NCBI RefSeq assembly: GCF_029962835.1
Contig: NC_080581.1
Location: 23,078,001-23,142,000 of the forward strand
From: Magnolia sinica
Taxonomy: Eukaryota; Streptophyta; Magnoliopsida; Magnoliales; Magnoliaceae
Length of the DNA: 64,000 nt
Reading direction: 5' to 3'
The notes beneath the pieces are model-generated. The model saw only the letters and a list, made by a program, of their open reading frames with translations. It was not told where the DNA came from and did no database searches. Below are positions 20,415 through 33,450 of this stretch, piece after piece (the first letter of the stretch is position 1; the number at the start of each line of letters is the position of its first letter). Both the position numbers and the translations under genes were made by a program.

Positions 20415-23400
20415 TGTAACACCCTGAAAATCGGGGGTCGAGCATAGACTCAACTCCCGAGTTTTAACACATCACTTATGTAACATAGATAATGATAATT
20501 AAATGTTGTTCGTATTAGTGCCTTAAACATGAATGAGATTATATTAAAACAACATATTATACTCTAGAGGCAATTAAAGTACGCTAGTAGAAGACTGATA
20601 TGTATATAAACTGTACAAAAATAATAGTAAGCCCTCAGAGTATGATTGTCACTAGGTTAAACAATTACAAGTTTAATTCAAAAATATGCAAAAATCAGAA
20701 AGTGTAATGTTCTCTATCCAAAAACCCCGTAGCCCCGTCAGCGTAACTCCAGGTCTACATAGACCCGCCAGAGAGTTGCATATAGGAGAACTCCTCGTCA
20801 TCGTAATAGTCCGGCTCTGCCTCATAAGCATCGCCATCACCTGCAGCTAAGACAGAGTCTAGTTGGTGTTTAAAACATCGTACCAAATCATGAGAATGAG
20901 TGATCAACTCAGTGGAGCTATAGGGCAAAGGTTAACATGTTATCAATTCAATCAAGCAGTAATGATAAAGTAATACAATCAAGCATCCCTAAGTACTCTG
21001 GTTAATGCAAAAATGATATGTATTAATGATACATGCCCTCGCCTGCACTCCCTCTACGATCTTCCTCTTATGGTCGCGGTATGCACCCCTTCCTCTGTGC
21101 TCAACACCAATGCCAAAGGCACATGCAATGCGGTGCATGAGCGTGATTACCGAGTTCTTATTAGACCTTTTCATATAACAGGATTGGGAAGCTAAGGCAC
21201 CTCCCTTTATATCATTACCTAAACATTGATCCATCTAGGGTCGTCAATTCTAGTAGTCACATACAATAGATGGTTGCCAGGTCGCTACGGAGAGGCTCGT
21301 CACTGTCAGCGTAGGCCTGGTTTATACTCTAGTTTACTACGAAAAGGCTCATCATCTCAACATAATTTTTAGTGTATGCTCGAGGTCACTACGGACTCGT
21401 CACCTGATCGTAAGCCGACAGCTCGAATACAGTGTCCTATACCACCATATTCGGCTCAAGAGTCTGGATTGCTCACTGGTCATTACGGGGAGGCTTGTCA
21501 CCCCAGCGTAGGCCGATAACTTGACCACGGTGTCCCATACCACCATGCCCGGCTGATGGGTTTTAGCAGATCGAGGTACCAAGGTTAAACGGGTTTGACA
21601 TTGGTAAGTTGGTACCTTAGATTCAAACAGTAGCATCCATACATAGTGAATATACATCGGGTCAACCGGGTTGCTTGACAAGCTTAACTGGTATGAGCAT
21701 ACGTCGAGCCGATCGACATGGAGTGTGTAAGCACTCCGTGTGGCCTAACCACTATCGACTAACAACGTATGACTCGGATTCATCGGGCGTGTCTGTCGTG
21801 GTTAAGTAGTTCAACCACCGTTCACAGACAACTACCGATTTCCTGGGCTACATCGTAGCCCCAATCACATTCCAAATAATATAATTTACATATAGTAATC
21901 CAAAACAGCATGTGACAGCTGAAATCAGATATAAATCCTACTTAAGCAATTTAATAAACATATACTACACATATTACCAAACACAGACATTTCATCCATA
22001 CAACACATAGTAGTAAGATAGGTTATATAAAGGATACTATAACCATAGTTAAGGAGATTGAGAACCCTATCTCAACACCCTCATTACATACATTTAAACC
22101 AGCATTTTCTTATTCAGGCATTTTATCAAACACTTAGTCTACACATATTACATACATGTAATAAATCAGTTAAAACACATGTTATAGCAAATCCTCCTAC
22201 ATAGGAGTTTCGACATGCACAACGATCATGTATTAGCAATTAATAATCATAGTAAGCACAAATCACAATTCCATATTCATTTAAACATTTTAACAAACAC
22301 TTAGAATGCATTTGAAATAGCCAAGCCTACATATATGTATAATATGTTGAAACATCCTAATTACGCAAATGTGATAGCACTCAAGTTAGTCATAAATCAT
22401 TGACTGATATTGAAAGCCTTGAAAACCATAACCTAAACATTTATAGTCCGCACCTTTCGTCGATAAACAAGTATCGAACTCAGTTTGTATGTCAAGTATT
22501 CGTCTACGGCACAATATCCACCTATAGCATGAAATAGGTTAACTATTTCATCACTTACACTATTTGAAACCCTAAAATAAATTAGGGTTAGGTTTTCTTA
22601 CCTAAGAATGGAGTCGGAATCGCTGGAATAGCGATGCAGAAGGGTTGATTCGGCCCGTGGAGCGATAGGGAAGGATCCAAGGGACGATCTCCCACTTTCT
22701 CTCTCACTTTCTCTCTCTTCTCTCTCCTAGGGTTAGAAATTCGTATGGAATGAGAGAGGGGTGGGTTTAGGCCCTTATATAGGCCCAGAACTAATGGGAA
22801 TGGCCCCAGGGCCATGGTATACTTAGGTTATAGCCAAAGACTGGCCGTTTCGGTCCAACGGAGCATATTTGGAGGCCCCTTTTCTACATGTGGTTGAACT
22901 TAAGCTCCTTGACATTGGATCTAGGTCGAGTTAAGTTTTCGGTCCGATCGGATTTACAGATCGACCGCGGGGGACTAGTTTTAGTTCAACGGTCACCGGT
23001 ACTCGATCAGGGTCACAAATACACTGACCTGTGTTGAAAATTTTTCCTAATCCGAGGGTGTAATTGGGTCAGATTCTGATGGTCTGAATCCTTAGATTTG
23101 TCTTGTAAGTGAATGACTCAATTCACTTAAGTTTTAGTTCATTTCCTAAAAATATTCGCGTTTCTCACACACTTCGCTCCGGGCTCAAATTGTGTATTTC
23201 AGGACACTATTTGGACTCGATTTCTGAGATGGTAGTCAAGCCCAATAAGGCGGTCATAACCGTATGGTTTTATAGTATTCGAACTTTCGACGTGTGGTAC
23301 AAGTCCGATACGGAGTTTCGGTGTGCTCCCGAGAGCAACCGAGTTTTGAGATTGATTCTAAGTTTCAGGGTAGTGTAGCGTCAACGATTCTACACGTTTT

Positions 23401-23561
23401 GGGTCTTGCAGTTTGTATTTAAAGTGATTAATACTAATTTCACAGGTAACCTAGTTTAGCACTTAGTTTATTCTCATCTAATTTTTAAAGGATTTGGTCC
23501 TTTGTGATTTCTACTTGAGGTGGTACTCGGATTTTTGTACGAATTTTTTCGAGACGTTACA
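20415..23561 (-). repeat. 3' LTR of the Tekay-type element (3.15 kb)
   Basis: On the plus strand it starts TGTAAC and ends GTTACA, so its ends are inverse hexamers. It aligns along its whole length with 45090-48257 with scattered substitutions. A TATA-like box on the minus strand (tatataag, 22774-22781) is followed by a GA-rich leader. Confidence 0.92.
22774..22781 (-). promoter_or_regulatory. Candidate TATA box in the LTR
   Basis: 'tatataag' on the minus strand, conserved in the other LTR at 47470-47477. The downstream sequence is rich in GAGAGAAAG words. Confidence 0.5.
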
Positions 23562-23580
23562 ATCTACTCCCCTTAAGAAA
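23562..23580 (-). other. Polypurine tract of the Tekay-type element
   Basis: On the minus strand, 'cttaaggggagtagat' abuts the 3' LTR. Confidence 0.75.
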
Positions 23581-23589
23581 ATTTTTTTT

Positions 23590-24534
23590 CCTCAAAATTA
23601 GTACCTTTTCGTACTCCTCGAGAATCTGAGGGTAGTTCTTTCGGACTTCAACTTCTGTTTCCTACGTAGCCTCCTCTTCAGTGTGGTGTGTCCATAGAAC
23701 CTTCACAAGTGGAATCACCTTACTGTGCAACACCTACTCCTTCCTATCTAGAATACACGTCGGTCGCAATATATAAGTAGCATCCTCACTCAACTGCACA
23801 TGCTCCCATCTGATAATGTGGGAAGGATCAGGAATGTACTTTTTCAACATAGATACATGAAATACATTGTGCACCCCTACGAGTGGTGTGGGCAAAGCAA
23901 GGAGGTACACCACCACACCCACTCGGTCTAGGATCTGGAATGGGCCAATGAATCTAGGCGTGTGCTTCCCCTTCTTTCCAAACCGAAAGACTCCCTTCAT
24001 TGGGGAAACCTTCAAGAACACATGGTCTCCAACCTCAAACTCTAGCTGCCGCCAACTCGTATGTCGTAGCTCTTCTGTCTGCTCTGTGCTGTCAGAAGTC
24101 GATGCCTGATAATGTCGATCTTCTCTGAGGTCGCCTTAACTAACTCGGGGCCAATCAATCTCTTCTTGCCAACCTCTACCGAGCAATGCGGTGCCTGACA
24201 GGGGCTCCCATACTAGGCCTCATAGGGAGCGATACCAATGCTTGCCTGAAAACTGTTGTTATACGCGAACTCTGCATAAGGAAGGCAGTTATCCCAACTG
24301 TCCTTGAAATCTAGTACACAAGCTTGCAACATGTCCTCCAACACTTGGTTTACCCGTTTTATTTGCCCGTCAGTCTGTTGGTGGAACGTGGTACTGAACT
24401 TCAATTTCACACCCATTGCTTCCTGGATACTAGTCTAGAAGATAGATGTGAATCGTGTGTCTCGGTCCGACACAATCTCTAAAGGAACTCCATGTAGACG
24501 CACAATCTCCTTCATGTACAACTTGGCCAACTCG
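23590..24534 (-). pseudogene. Tekay-type integrase C-terminal part and chromodomain remnant
   Basis: Downstream half of an integrase split by the Athila-like insertion. From right to left: the end of the core (24213-24416, MGVKLKFSTTFHQQTDGQ, ending WDNCLPYAEFAYNNSF), then 23734-24021 with FLKVSPMKGVFRFGKKGK, PRFIGPFQILDRVG and VHNVFHVSMLKKYIPDPS. A remnant follows with IPLVKVLW and EEEAT, where the conserved Trp is a stop codon. This post-integrase order is what I know from Tekay/Del elements, where the chromodomain guides insertion to heterochromatin. Stops and a frame change mean that no protein is made from it. Confidence 0.85.
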
Positions 24535-24539
24535 TCTGT

Positions 24540-26629
24540 TGTTGAGGGTCAAATATTGCATATTAGACCCTAGTTATTACCTGAATTACGAACATGATAC
24601 TGTTTTAATGGGTTATTTTAATCGTGTTTGTGATGCAAGGAGATTTGACGAGCATGGATTAAAAAGGATGCTAAAGGTATGGATTTAACGCTCTGGCATC
24701 ACCAAGGCATTGGACGGAACTCCATAGGACCAAGATCGAGGATTTACACACTAGGGATCTAAGAAAATCAAGCCATTCAGGTTAAAGAGGCCTGAAAGTC
24801 GTCCAAGATGCAAGATCACAGGGTTTTCACCATCCATTTGGCTTGAAACTTCATATATGGCCTGAGGACCATAAATTAACCGCATATGTCAGATTTTAGC
24901 CATTGGATCTCTCCAGAAGTGGCCAAAACTGACGGATCAACTACATATCAGAGATTTGAGGCCCACCCGAGATCTGGATATGCTTCAAAGTTATTTTCAA
25001 CCATTATCTGAAGAGACAAGACATCTGGATGGTTCGGATTCCCCAAAACCATCATAGTGGACCCCATTTATGCATGAGTGTGCATAGTGTACAATTTCAC
25101 TCGCCGTGCACGGCAGCAGAGAGTCAGTCAAACCGACTCTTGACCGAGTTCAAAAGAAGGAAACTGCCTTTTTCAGCAGTTACACAGGCCGTTTACTGGG
25201 AGGTTGTGTGGCCCACTTACAGTCACCGTACTAGTGATCCTGACCGTCCATCAGAGTCCTACATGCCCACTGAACAATACCGAGGTGAAAATTTTTCAAG
25301 AAGCAGCGATGATCTAATTACACTTAGTCAAATGGAAGATAGACGGTGAAATGGAATAATCCGTGGGCCACAATGAATCTGATCCAAAACCGATCATGTC
25401 CGACCGATTTTTTAAGGGAAATTCAATGGACGGTGTGAATTTCCCAACCGACCTCGATCATGGACCCCACCACTCAATCAGCGCAAGCCGACGTAGGCAG
25501 TCCCCTGTTTTCACGTCCGGACCCAGGCCAACTTTTGCGGGCTGTTGTATGATCTCGGTGTTGATCAAAACACTGATCCAAACTGTCCAGATGATGCCCA
25601 AGCCAGAATTGACCCTAGCCATGAAGATAGATGCAAAATCTGGGATGATCAGCGTCCTGATCATCCATCCAAACGCAAGTGATTTGGGGCTTTCACTGTG
25701 TAATGTGCGTACGCCTTACGCACGATTTCCTTCCAAGCTGTTGCTGCGTAAATCTCTAAACCAGCGTCCTATCTTATGTTATAAAATAAAGAGACGTGAA
25801 GAGAGAAAGGGGGTAGGCTTCTGACGTGAGAGAGAGAGAATTGTTTAAGAGTTTTTATTATTTGTTTGTTTTCATGATTTTTGAGAGAATTATCCCACTC
25901 ATGTCGGGCTAAACCTCTTAGCTAGGGCTAAGAGGTGAAGCTTGTAGCATGATGGGACTGATTCTACGACTGTGATTCATGCCATGAACTATGTTGATTC
26001 TAGTTTTGAATAATAAGAATATTTTAAGTTTTAATGGTTTGTTGTGACTGAAATTATAATAGATCTGTGATGGCTTTAAGTATTCCTGTTCTCTTGTTGT
26101 GATTACGCAGTTAGGAAGTCCTATTGTTCACCATCGTCTCCTGGGCATGGTTAGATGACAGCACCCTTCCTACTGTTCATACATCTCTTAGATTGACTGT
26201 GAATTGGTTTAATTCTGTTGTTTACTTTGTCTCCTGGGCATGTTTTGGTGATGGAATCTATTCCAATTTACACCTATCTGATCTTTTGAAAACTAGATTA
26301 AATGAAGTTCAGAATTGATTTTCAGGTTACATCTTCCAACTGGATGAAGGTGGGACTCAAAGTCCGGTTGAGTTCATGAATCGACCGTAGATCTTCCTGA
26401 TCGCTACAAGTGGATCCTCTGAATCCTTAGTTTCTTTCCTCTGAATTTCTTAAGTTTTACATTAATATTTCACCATTATTCCTCAAATTCATTCGATTTA
26501 GATTTTATCTTAGTCTAGTTCTAATTCTACTTAGTTTCAAATTACGTACACGTTTCAGTTCCTTGGGATTCGACCTCGTTCTCACCGAGTTTATTACTAT
26601 ATCACAACCCTATACTTGGGGAGTGAACA
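24540..26629 (+). repeat. 5' LTR of the Athila-like element (2.09 kb)
   Basis: Runs from TGTTGAGGGTC to GGGGAGTGAACA. A TATA-like 'ttataaaataaa' lies near 25779, followed by a short GA run (25828-25839). Short open frames inside (for example 25029-25349) recur in the 3' LTR and are not genes. Confidence 0.92.
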
Positions 26630-26635
26630 AGTTTT

Positions 26636-26653
26636 TGGCGCCGTTGCCGGGGA
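26636..26653 (+). other. Primer binding site, tRNA-Asp type
   Basis: 'tggcgccgttgccgggga' lies six bases after the 5' LTR and is complementary to the 3' end of plant tRNA-Asp as I know it. Athila and Tat elements use this primer. Confidence 0.88.
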
Positions 26654-27290
26654 TTGACGGTTACGATTCTTTGAAATTAATTAGTTTTAGAATAGTTTAA
26701 GATTAGGATTTTACTAACTTTAGTTTTAGATTTTTATTTCTATTTGATTTCTAGAACTAACTTGTTTCCTGTTTTTTAGGATTCTGAGATAGGTTTCTAA
26801 ATTGGTAATTTCTTTCTTAATTTCGTCCTTGCTATTTCTAAATTAGGATTTATTTATTTTTAGCAAGTTTCTAATTCTAACTCTTTTAGAATCTAACTTT
26901 GTGTCCTAATTTATTTTTAAAAATTTTCTACTTATATTTTTTCTAGAAACTAACCTTCCTATTTTGTAGGCTTTTAAGATAGAAATTTCTAATTCGGTAA
27001 GCTCTTTCTCTACTTTCTATTTTTCAGATCTCTTTTAGTAACTTACTTTTTAGTTTAGGACTTTCCTAATTTATTTTAAATTTTCACTTTCTTTTAGGAA
27101 TTTCTTCTTTTAGAAACTAGTTTACTTTTATCTTTCTTTTTAAGGATTTTTTAATTTTAGACCTTCTCTTTAGAAGCTGACTTGTTTTGTTTTCTTTTGC
27201 AGGTTTTTAACTTAGGGACTCCAATTTGGTAACTTTTTTCCAACCATCTCTTTCTTTCTAGATTTTCTTTTCCTTTCTTAGGATTAGGTT
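26654..27290 (+). other. T-rich untranslated leader of the Athila-like element
   Basis: Low-complexity sequence built from 'tttctaatttt', 'agaaactaac' and 'ttaggatt' words, with no open frame. It contains several 'ttttgcag'-like acceptor strings, so splicing in the leader cannot be excluded. Confidence 0.55.
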
Positions 27291-27296
27291 TCGAAT

Positions 27297-28792
27297 TTGA
27301 TTGAGGGCTATGAGTGTTTCATGCCCAAGTGGGCCCGTGACAACACTCGACGTCTCTTGACTGAAGGAGGATTGGTTGATGGGTTAACTATCCATCGCAG
27401 GACTAAACGCCACTCAAAATCCCCTGAGTTAATTAAAGTGATGGTTGAGAACCAACCTCTTCTACCTCAACCTAGGGTGGAGGACATTCAGGATGAGAAT
27501 GAGGTGCATCAAGCACCCCCGCCACGTACTTTATGAGATTATTTACAACCAGCGGGGCTAAGTACGCCTTCATGCATGATTTTTTCTGAAAATACAGGAC
27601 ATATGGACATCAAGCCAGGGGTTATCCAACTCCTTCCTAAGCTCCATGGGCTTGAATCTGAAGAACCATATCTACATTTGAAAGAGTTTGATGAGATCAT
27701 AGCCACTTTATATTTTCAAAATGTGTCTGAGGACACAGTCAGGCTGAAACTCTTTCCTTCTTCCTTGAAGGAGAAGGCTAAGACGTGGTTACATTCACTA
27801 CGTCGTAGATCCATTGGCACATGGAATGATATGCAGAGAAAATTTATAAAGAAATTTTTTTCACATCATAAAATAATTACCCTTAGAAAAGCAATCATGA
27901 ACTTCACCCAAAAGGAGGATGAAACATTTTATTAATGTTTGGAAAGTTCAAAGATTTGGTCAATTCATGGCCACAACACAGCTTTGAAACATGACGTATT
28001 ATAAATTTTTTCTATGATGGACTGACATCTTCCATGCGCCAAATGGTCGAGACAATGTGTAATGGAGAATTCATTAATAAAAATGTCGACGAGGTATGGG
28101 ATTACCTCGATGGTCTTGCTGAAAAAACACAATCATGGGACTATTACCCAAAATCGAACACCACGTCTAGGCCGACTCAATCTAAGAAGAAAGGTGGATT
28201 GTATCTCTTGAAAGAAGAGGATGATCTCAAGTATAAAGTGACTACGCTCATAAGAAAATTTGAGGCCATGGAAGGAAAGAAGGATAAGGTTAATGAAAGT
28301 GTTTGCGGCATCTGTGATTACAACATTCATACAACTGAAAATTGTCCTACGATACCCGCCTTTCGAGAAGTGTTGAATGAACAATCCAATGCCGTAAATA
28401 CTTATCAAAGACCTTTCAATGGACTGACCTCTAATACGTACAATCCTGGTTGGAAAAATCATCCAAACTTTAGTTGGAGAAATGGACAAATTGCTACCCC
28501 TTAAAGTTTCTTCAATCAAAATCCAATTCAGGGGAAACCTCAAGAAGAACCAGTTCAAAATTCCATGCAAAAGCTGACCCAGGCAAGAGATTTTATGCAA
28601 AAGATGGATTTACGTATGACAGTTATAGAAAAGGGGATGCTTCCTGCACAACCGCTCCCCAATCCTAAACCACAATACGAGATAAGTAATCCTAGCTCTT
28701 CAAATCAAATGGAGCACGCAAAATCCATCACCACTCTTAGGAGTGGAAAGATCATTGATAAAACCCTTCCATTTAGGCCCAAAAGGCCTTAA
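27297..28792 (+). pseudogene. Athila-like gag, broken
   Basis: Recognised by FMPKWARDN near the start, then MDIKPGVIQLLPKLHGLESE, YLHLKEFDEI, VRLKLFPSSLKEKAKTWLHS and RSIGTWNDMQRKF. These are strings shared by plant Athila-type gag proteins. The frame breaks at 27536, 27935 (a stop after ETFY) and 28504. A later part has a CGICDYNIHTTENCP zinc-knuckle-like string and a tail with TLRSGKIID, typical of the region before protease. It would have formed the particle core. Confidence 0.85.
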
Positions 28793-29835
28793 GAACCAGA
28801 AGAGGACAATAATGATGGATCTAGTGAGGCCCCACAAAAATTAGAACCGGAACTTCTAAAAAAGTCAGTTGCTCCATTTCCCCAACGGTTGGTCGCACCA
28901 AAACCTCTCTCTAACTCTCAGGATACCTAGAGGTGTTAAAACAAGTGAAAGTCAACATTCCTCTACTTGATGTCGTAAAACAGATACCTTCATATGCCAA
29001 ATTCCTGAAAGACTTATGCACGACCAAATGACGGCAGAGTATTCAAAAGAAGATCTTCTTGATTGAGAAAGTGAGTGCCATCCTAAAGCAAGACATGCCA
29101 CAGAAATTCAAAATTCCTGTAGCCCAACCATATCATGTGTAACTGAGGACCATCGAATTGATCCGCACTTCTTGACTTGGGAGCGAGCGTCAATCTGATT
29201 CCCTACTTGGTATACAAACAGTTAGGTTTGGGTGAATTAAAACCCACCCTAACCACACTACAACTTGCTGATCGCTCTGTTCATGTACCAAGAGGGATAA
29301 TTGAGGATGTATTGGTCCAAGTTAATAGATTTTACAACCCTGTAGATTTTATCATCCTGGATACTGAACCCATCAATAACATGAACACTCAGATTCCTGT
29401 CATCCTTGGTCACCCATTCCTTGCCACTTCAAATGCAATTATCAATTGCAGAAATGGCGTCATGACTATGTCTTTTGGAAATATGACATTGGAGTCAAAC
29501 ATCTTTTTCAATAATGGCAGAAGCTTAGAGGATGTGACGATTTTCATGACATTAACATGATTGACTCTTTCGTGGAAGATACGACACCTCTGACCTTATC
29601 CTCTGACCTTCTAGAGATGTGCCTGGCTCACTCCCATGATTTTGATGATGACATGATTAGGGAGACGTGTGCCTTACTTGATACTGCACCGGTACTTGAA
29701 GTTAACCAGTGGAGGCCACAATTTGAAGAGTTGCCCCAAACGGATGTAGTGCCTCTATCGTCTAACCTCAAGCCGCCGAAGCTTGACCTAAAACCTTTGC
29801 CCTCTGATTTAAAATATGTCTATTTAGGTTAAGAT
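28793..29835 (+). pseudogene. Athila-like protease region, broken
   Basis: The text before it (KQIPSYAKFLKDLCT near 28980) and the protease core (LDLGASVNLIPYLVYKQLGL near 29170) are characteristic of Athila-type elements, in which the active site reads DLGAS. The open frame 29177-29560 runs on through LADRSVHVPRGIIEDVLVQV and IPVILGHPFLATSNAIINC. The following frame 29557-29832 is the linker to RT, cut by the solo LTR just after YLG. Stops lie before the core. Confidence 0.83.
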
Positions 29836-29838
29836 GAG

Positions 29839-31989
29839 TGTTGAGGGTCAAATATTGCATGTCAGACCCTATTATTACCTGGGTTTTCAAACATGATACT
29901 GTTTAACGGCCCGATTTAAAACGTGTTTGTGTTGTAGGGCGTGTTTACGAGCCTGGACTGGGAAAAAGGTACTAAAAGCATGGATTTAGCGGTCTGAAAT
30001 CACCAAGGCAAGCGACGGACCCCAGGAGACCAAGATCGACGGATGTGCATGCTAGGGATTCAAGAAAATCAAGAAATTGGAGCTTAAGTGGCCCAAAAGA
30101 CGTCCAAAATGCAAGATCACAGGGTTCTCGCCATCCGATTAGCTCAAAACTTTATACATGGCCTGAGGGTCATAAATTAACCGTACATGTAAATTTTCAT
30201 CCATTGGATCGCTGTGGAAGGGGCCCAACGGACATATCAGCCCATAAAACCATTGATTTTGGGCCTGCTTGCTATCCAGATGTGCTTGAAAATTGGTCTC
30301 AACGCGTTAAATAAGCTGGCAGAATGGATGGACGGAGTAGATTTCTCACAAACATCTCTGGGGAACCCATACAGGTAGTGCATGTACATGTTATACAGGT
30401 GCACTGGGCGTACAACAAAGATCCAAAAGTCGGTTAGCAAACGCTGACCGACTCCATCGTCTCCAACTCAAAGATGGAAACAGCGTCCGCCGCTGTCCGT
30501 CTGTTTTGCGGTAGTGGGGCTCACCTATCATATAAAGGTACGATCTGGACCGCTCATTGTGTCCATAAGATGGGTACTACCACAATCATGGTGAATCTTT
30601 GGTCCCATGCACCCGATCACAAAACATCTATGTTCAAACTTGAGATGGATTGCCGAATGAAAAGCTCAGTATGCCACACCAAATCTAGTAAAAAACTATC
30701 CGTTTTCATCTAATTTTTTGAGCTGAATACAATGAACGGGGTTGATTCTTCCAAAAACATCTCTGCAGGGCCCACCGAACATGTCAGCGTGCTCTATTTT
30801 TTGCAGGCCCTGCGTCCGTGAAAACCGGACGCTGTGGGCTGTTCTGTGATCAAGGGCACGGTCGAATCCATGATCTGGACCGTCCGCATGCTCGATCAGG
30901 TGGTCCTGATCCCCACCAAGAAGTCAGATTCCGAGTTTGGATGATCAGTCGTCCAAAATTTCAATCCAAACGTAAGTGCCTTTTGCGTTTCTGCTGCTGT
31001 GCACGCTGCTGCAGCGCCTGGCTGAGTAAAGAGGAGTGCGTAACTCCCTCTCCTAGGGGGGGGGGGGGGGGCGAGATGACTATAAGGAGGAGGCAGCTGT
31101 GAGAGTGAAGGGAGAAAATTCTTGGCAGGGGTTGGCTTTGAAGGAAGGAAGAAAAGGAAGAAAAGGAAGAAACGTGAAGGTGCGGGAGAGAGTACAGAGA
31201 GGTTGGCTGCTGGCAACGTCGCTTGGGCTGGACCTGGACCTAGTTTTTTTCTTGTCTTTTTCTTTTCTCCTTCTTCTGTTTTTGATATTTGAAGTTAGCC
31301 CATTCATGTGTGGCTAAACCTCTTAGCTAGGGCTAAGAGGTGAAGCCTGTAGCGAGATGAGAGATTTTACTGTGTGCCTTTAATTCATAAACTGAATTTG
31401 ATATATTTGATTATTAAAGGAATATTTTTCCTAGTCTTTTATGGTCTGTTGTGACTGAAATTACAATGGGTTTGCAATGGCTTTGAGTATTTCTTTTCCC
31501 TTTTTATGTTTATGAAGTCAGGAACCCCTGTTGTTCATCATTGTCCCATGGGCATGGTAAGATGACAGAACCCTTCCTGACCTTCATGGCATGTTGATTG
31601 GTTGGTAATTAGTTTAATTCTTTTGTTAACTTTGTCTCCTGGGCATGGTATGGTGATGGAATCCATTCTAATTCATATACCCTCCACCTCTTGAAAACTA
31701 TATCAAAGGAAGTCTAGTTAAATTCCATGATTTCTGAAGCAGGCATAATTTCTCCCTGATCTTTACAAGTGGATCCTCTGAATCCCTAGTTTCTTCCTCT
31801 GAATTCCTTAAAGTTTTAGATAATTATTCTACAATTATGTCTGAAATTCTATTTGGTTTAGATCACATCTTAGTCTAGTTCTAGTTCTACTTGGTTTCAG
31901 ATAACGTACAGGTATCAGTCCCTATGGATTCGAACTCGGTCTTACCGAGTTTATTACTACATCACAACCCTATACTTGGGGAGTGAACA
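29839..31989 (+). mobile_element. Solo LTR of a related Athila-like family, nested in the Athila-like element
   Basis: It starts TGTTGAGGGTC and ends GGGGAGTGAACA like the flanking LTRs. It is flanked by a perfect ATGAG duplication (29834-29838 and 31990-31994), with no internal region or second LTR. It is more diverged from the two flanking LTRs than they are from each other, so it came from another family member. LTR-LTR recombination after insertion is the likely cause. It splits the linker between protease and RT (YLG before, ETYPVVISS after). Confidence 0.92.
31056..31071 (+). repeat. G16 homopolymer in the solo LTR
   Basis: Sixteen consecutive G bases, about where the TATA-proximal region of the other LTRs would lie. 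Confidence 0.9.
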
Positions 31990-32930
31990 ATGAGACATAC
32001 CCAGTGGTGATCTCTTCCCACCTGGAGAAAGAACAGGAGAGTATTCTTATATCTACTCTCATTGAGCATAAGGGAGCCCTTGGATGGACGATAGTGGGCC
32101 TCAAGGGAACCGACCCCTCGATTTGTACTCACCGCATATATCTTGAGGATAATGTGAAGACTACTCAGCAATCACAATGTAGACTATATCCAAACATGAG
32201 GGAAGTGGTTAAGGCCGAGGTTCTTAAACTATTGGATGTGGGTATCATATACCCCATATCCGATAGTCAATGAGTGAGTCCAACTCAGGTAGTTCCTAAG
32301 AAGTCCGAGATCACCATCGTAGCCAATGCCAATAATGAACTCGTGCTAACTAAAGTTACTATTGGTTGGAGAATGTGCATTGACTACAGGAAGCTGAATA
32401 CCGTCACGAGGAAGGACCAGTTTCTTTTGCCCTTCATTGATCAAATCTTGGAAAGGCTAGCTGGTCATTCATATTACTATTTCCTTAACGGGTATTCAGG
32501 CTACAATCAGATTGAAATCGCCCCTGAGGATCAGGAAAAGACCACATTTACATGTCCCTACAACACCTTTGCCTACAGAAGGATGCCATTCGGATTATAT
32601 AATGCCCCTGCCACCTTTCAACGATGTATGATGAGTATCTTTTCTGACATAGTGGGGAAATATCTAGAGGTCTTCACGGACGATTTCTCTATTTTCGGTT
32701 CATCTTTCAGCGAGTGCTTAGAGAGTCTTAAATGTGTGCTGAAAAGATGTGAAGAAAAGAACTTGGTACTTAATTAGGGAAGTGCCATTTCATGGTTCAT
32801 AAGGGAATTGTTCTTGGACATATTATCTCATCCAAAGGAATCGAGGTGGATAAGGCAAAAATTGATCTTATCTCTAACCTACCTCCACCCAAGAACATTA
32901 GAGACGTGCGATCCTTCTTAGGACACGTAG
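31990..32930 (+). pseudogene. Athila-like reverse transcriptase, broken
   Basis: The open frame 31983-32273 covers the RT lead-in (EHKGALGWTIVGLKG, VLKLLDVGIIYPISDSQ). A stop replaces the expected Trp. The next frame, 32274-32777, covers the palm: VVPKKSEITIV, WRMCIDYRKLNTVTRKDQF, FTCPYNTFAYRRMPFGLYNA and VFTDDFSIFG. The catalytic FTDD pair is intact. A stop after KNLVLN (again in place of Trp) ends it, and the thumb continues as GHIISSKGIEVDKAKIDLI. Because stops replace Trp codons, G-to-A change is the likely cause. Confidence 0.88.
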
Positions 32931-33450
32931 GATTTTACAGGTGATTCATAAAGGAATTTAGTCTTCTCTCTCATCCTTTATGTAATCTACTTCAAAAGGA
33001 TGCACCATACGAGTGGACTGAGCCATGTTAGGAAGTGTTCACTAAGCTTAAGGGCATGTTGACTAGTGTACCCATCATACAACCACCCGACTGGGGCATT
33101 CCTTTTGAACTTATGTGCGACGCGTTTGATTATGTTCTTGGGGCGGTTCTAGGCCAGCGAAAAGATAAGAAACCCTACGTTATTCATTATGCGAGTAAGA
33201 CTCTAAATCCTGCCCAAGTGAACTACTTGACTATGGAAAAGGAACTCTTGGCCGTAGTGTTCGCTTTGGACAAATTTCAGTCCTACTTGATTGGATCCAA
33301 GATCCTTATTTACACTGATCACGTCGTGCTCAAGTATCTTCTGTTTAAGAATGATGCTAAGCCTGCCTGATACGATGGATCCTCCTACTCCAGGAATTTG
33401 ACCTAGAAATAAAAGATAAAAAAGGAGTAGAGAACGTAGTGGCCGACCAT
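32931..33450 (+). pseudogene. Athila-like RNase H, broken
   Basis: The open frame 33035-33370 shows PIIQPPDWGIPFELMCDAFD, VIHYASKTLNPAQVNY, EKELLAVVFALDKFQSYLIG and IYTDHVVLKYLL. This is the usual Ty3 RNase H with the final Asp of YTDH in place. A stop precedes KPAR-type sequence at 33368. The tether to integrase (VVADHLSLLNP) is in the next frame. Confidence 0.85.

Noticed and set aside
20415..23561. Host gene promoter or gene in the 3-kb segment before 23561
   Set aside because: The whole segment is repeated at 45090-48257 and has LTR ends; it is an LTR.
25029..25824. Plus-strand open frames in the Athila-like 5' LTR
   Set aside because: The same frames recur in the 3' LTR (36551-37310) with substitutions at all codon positions and have no domain; LTR sequence is non-coding.
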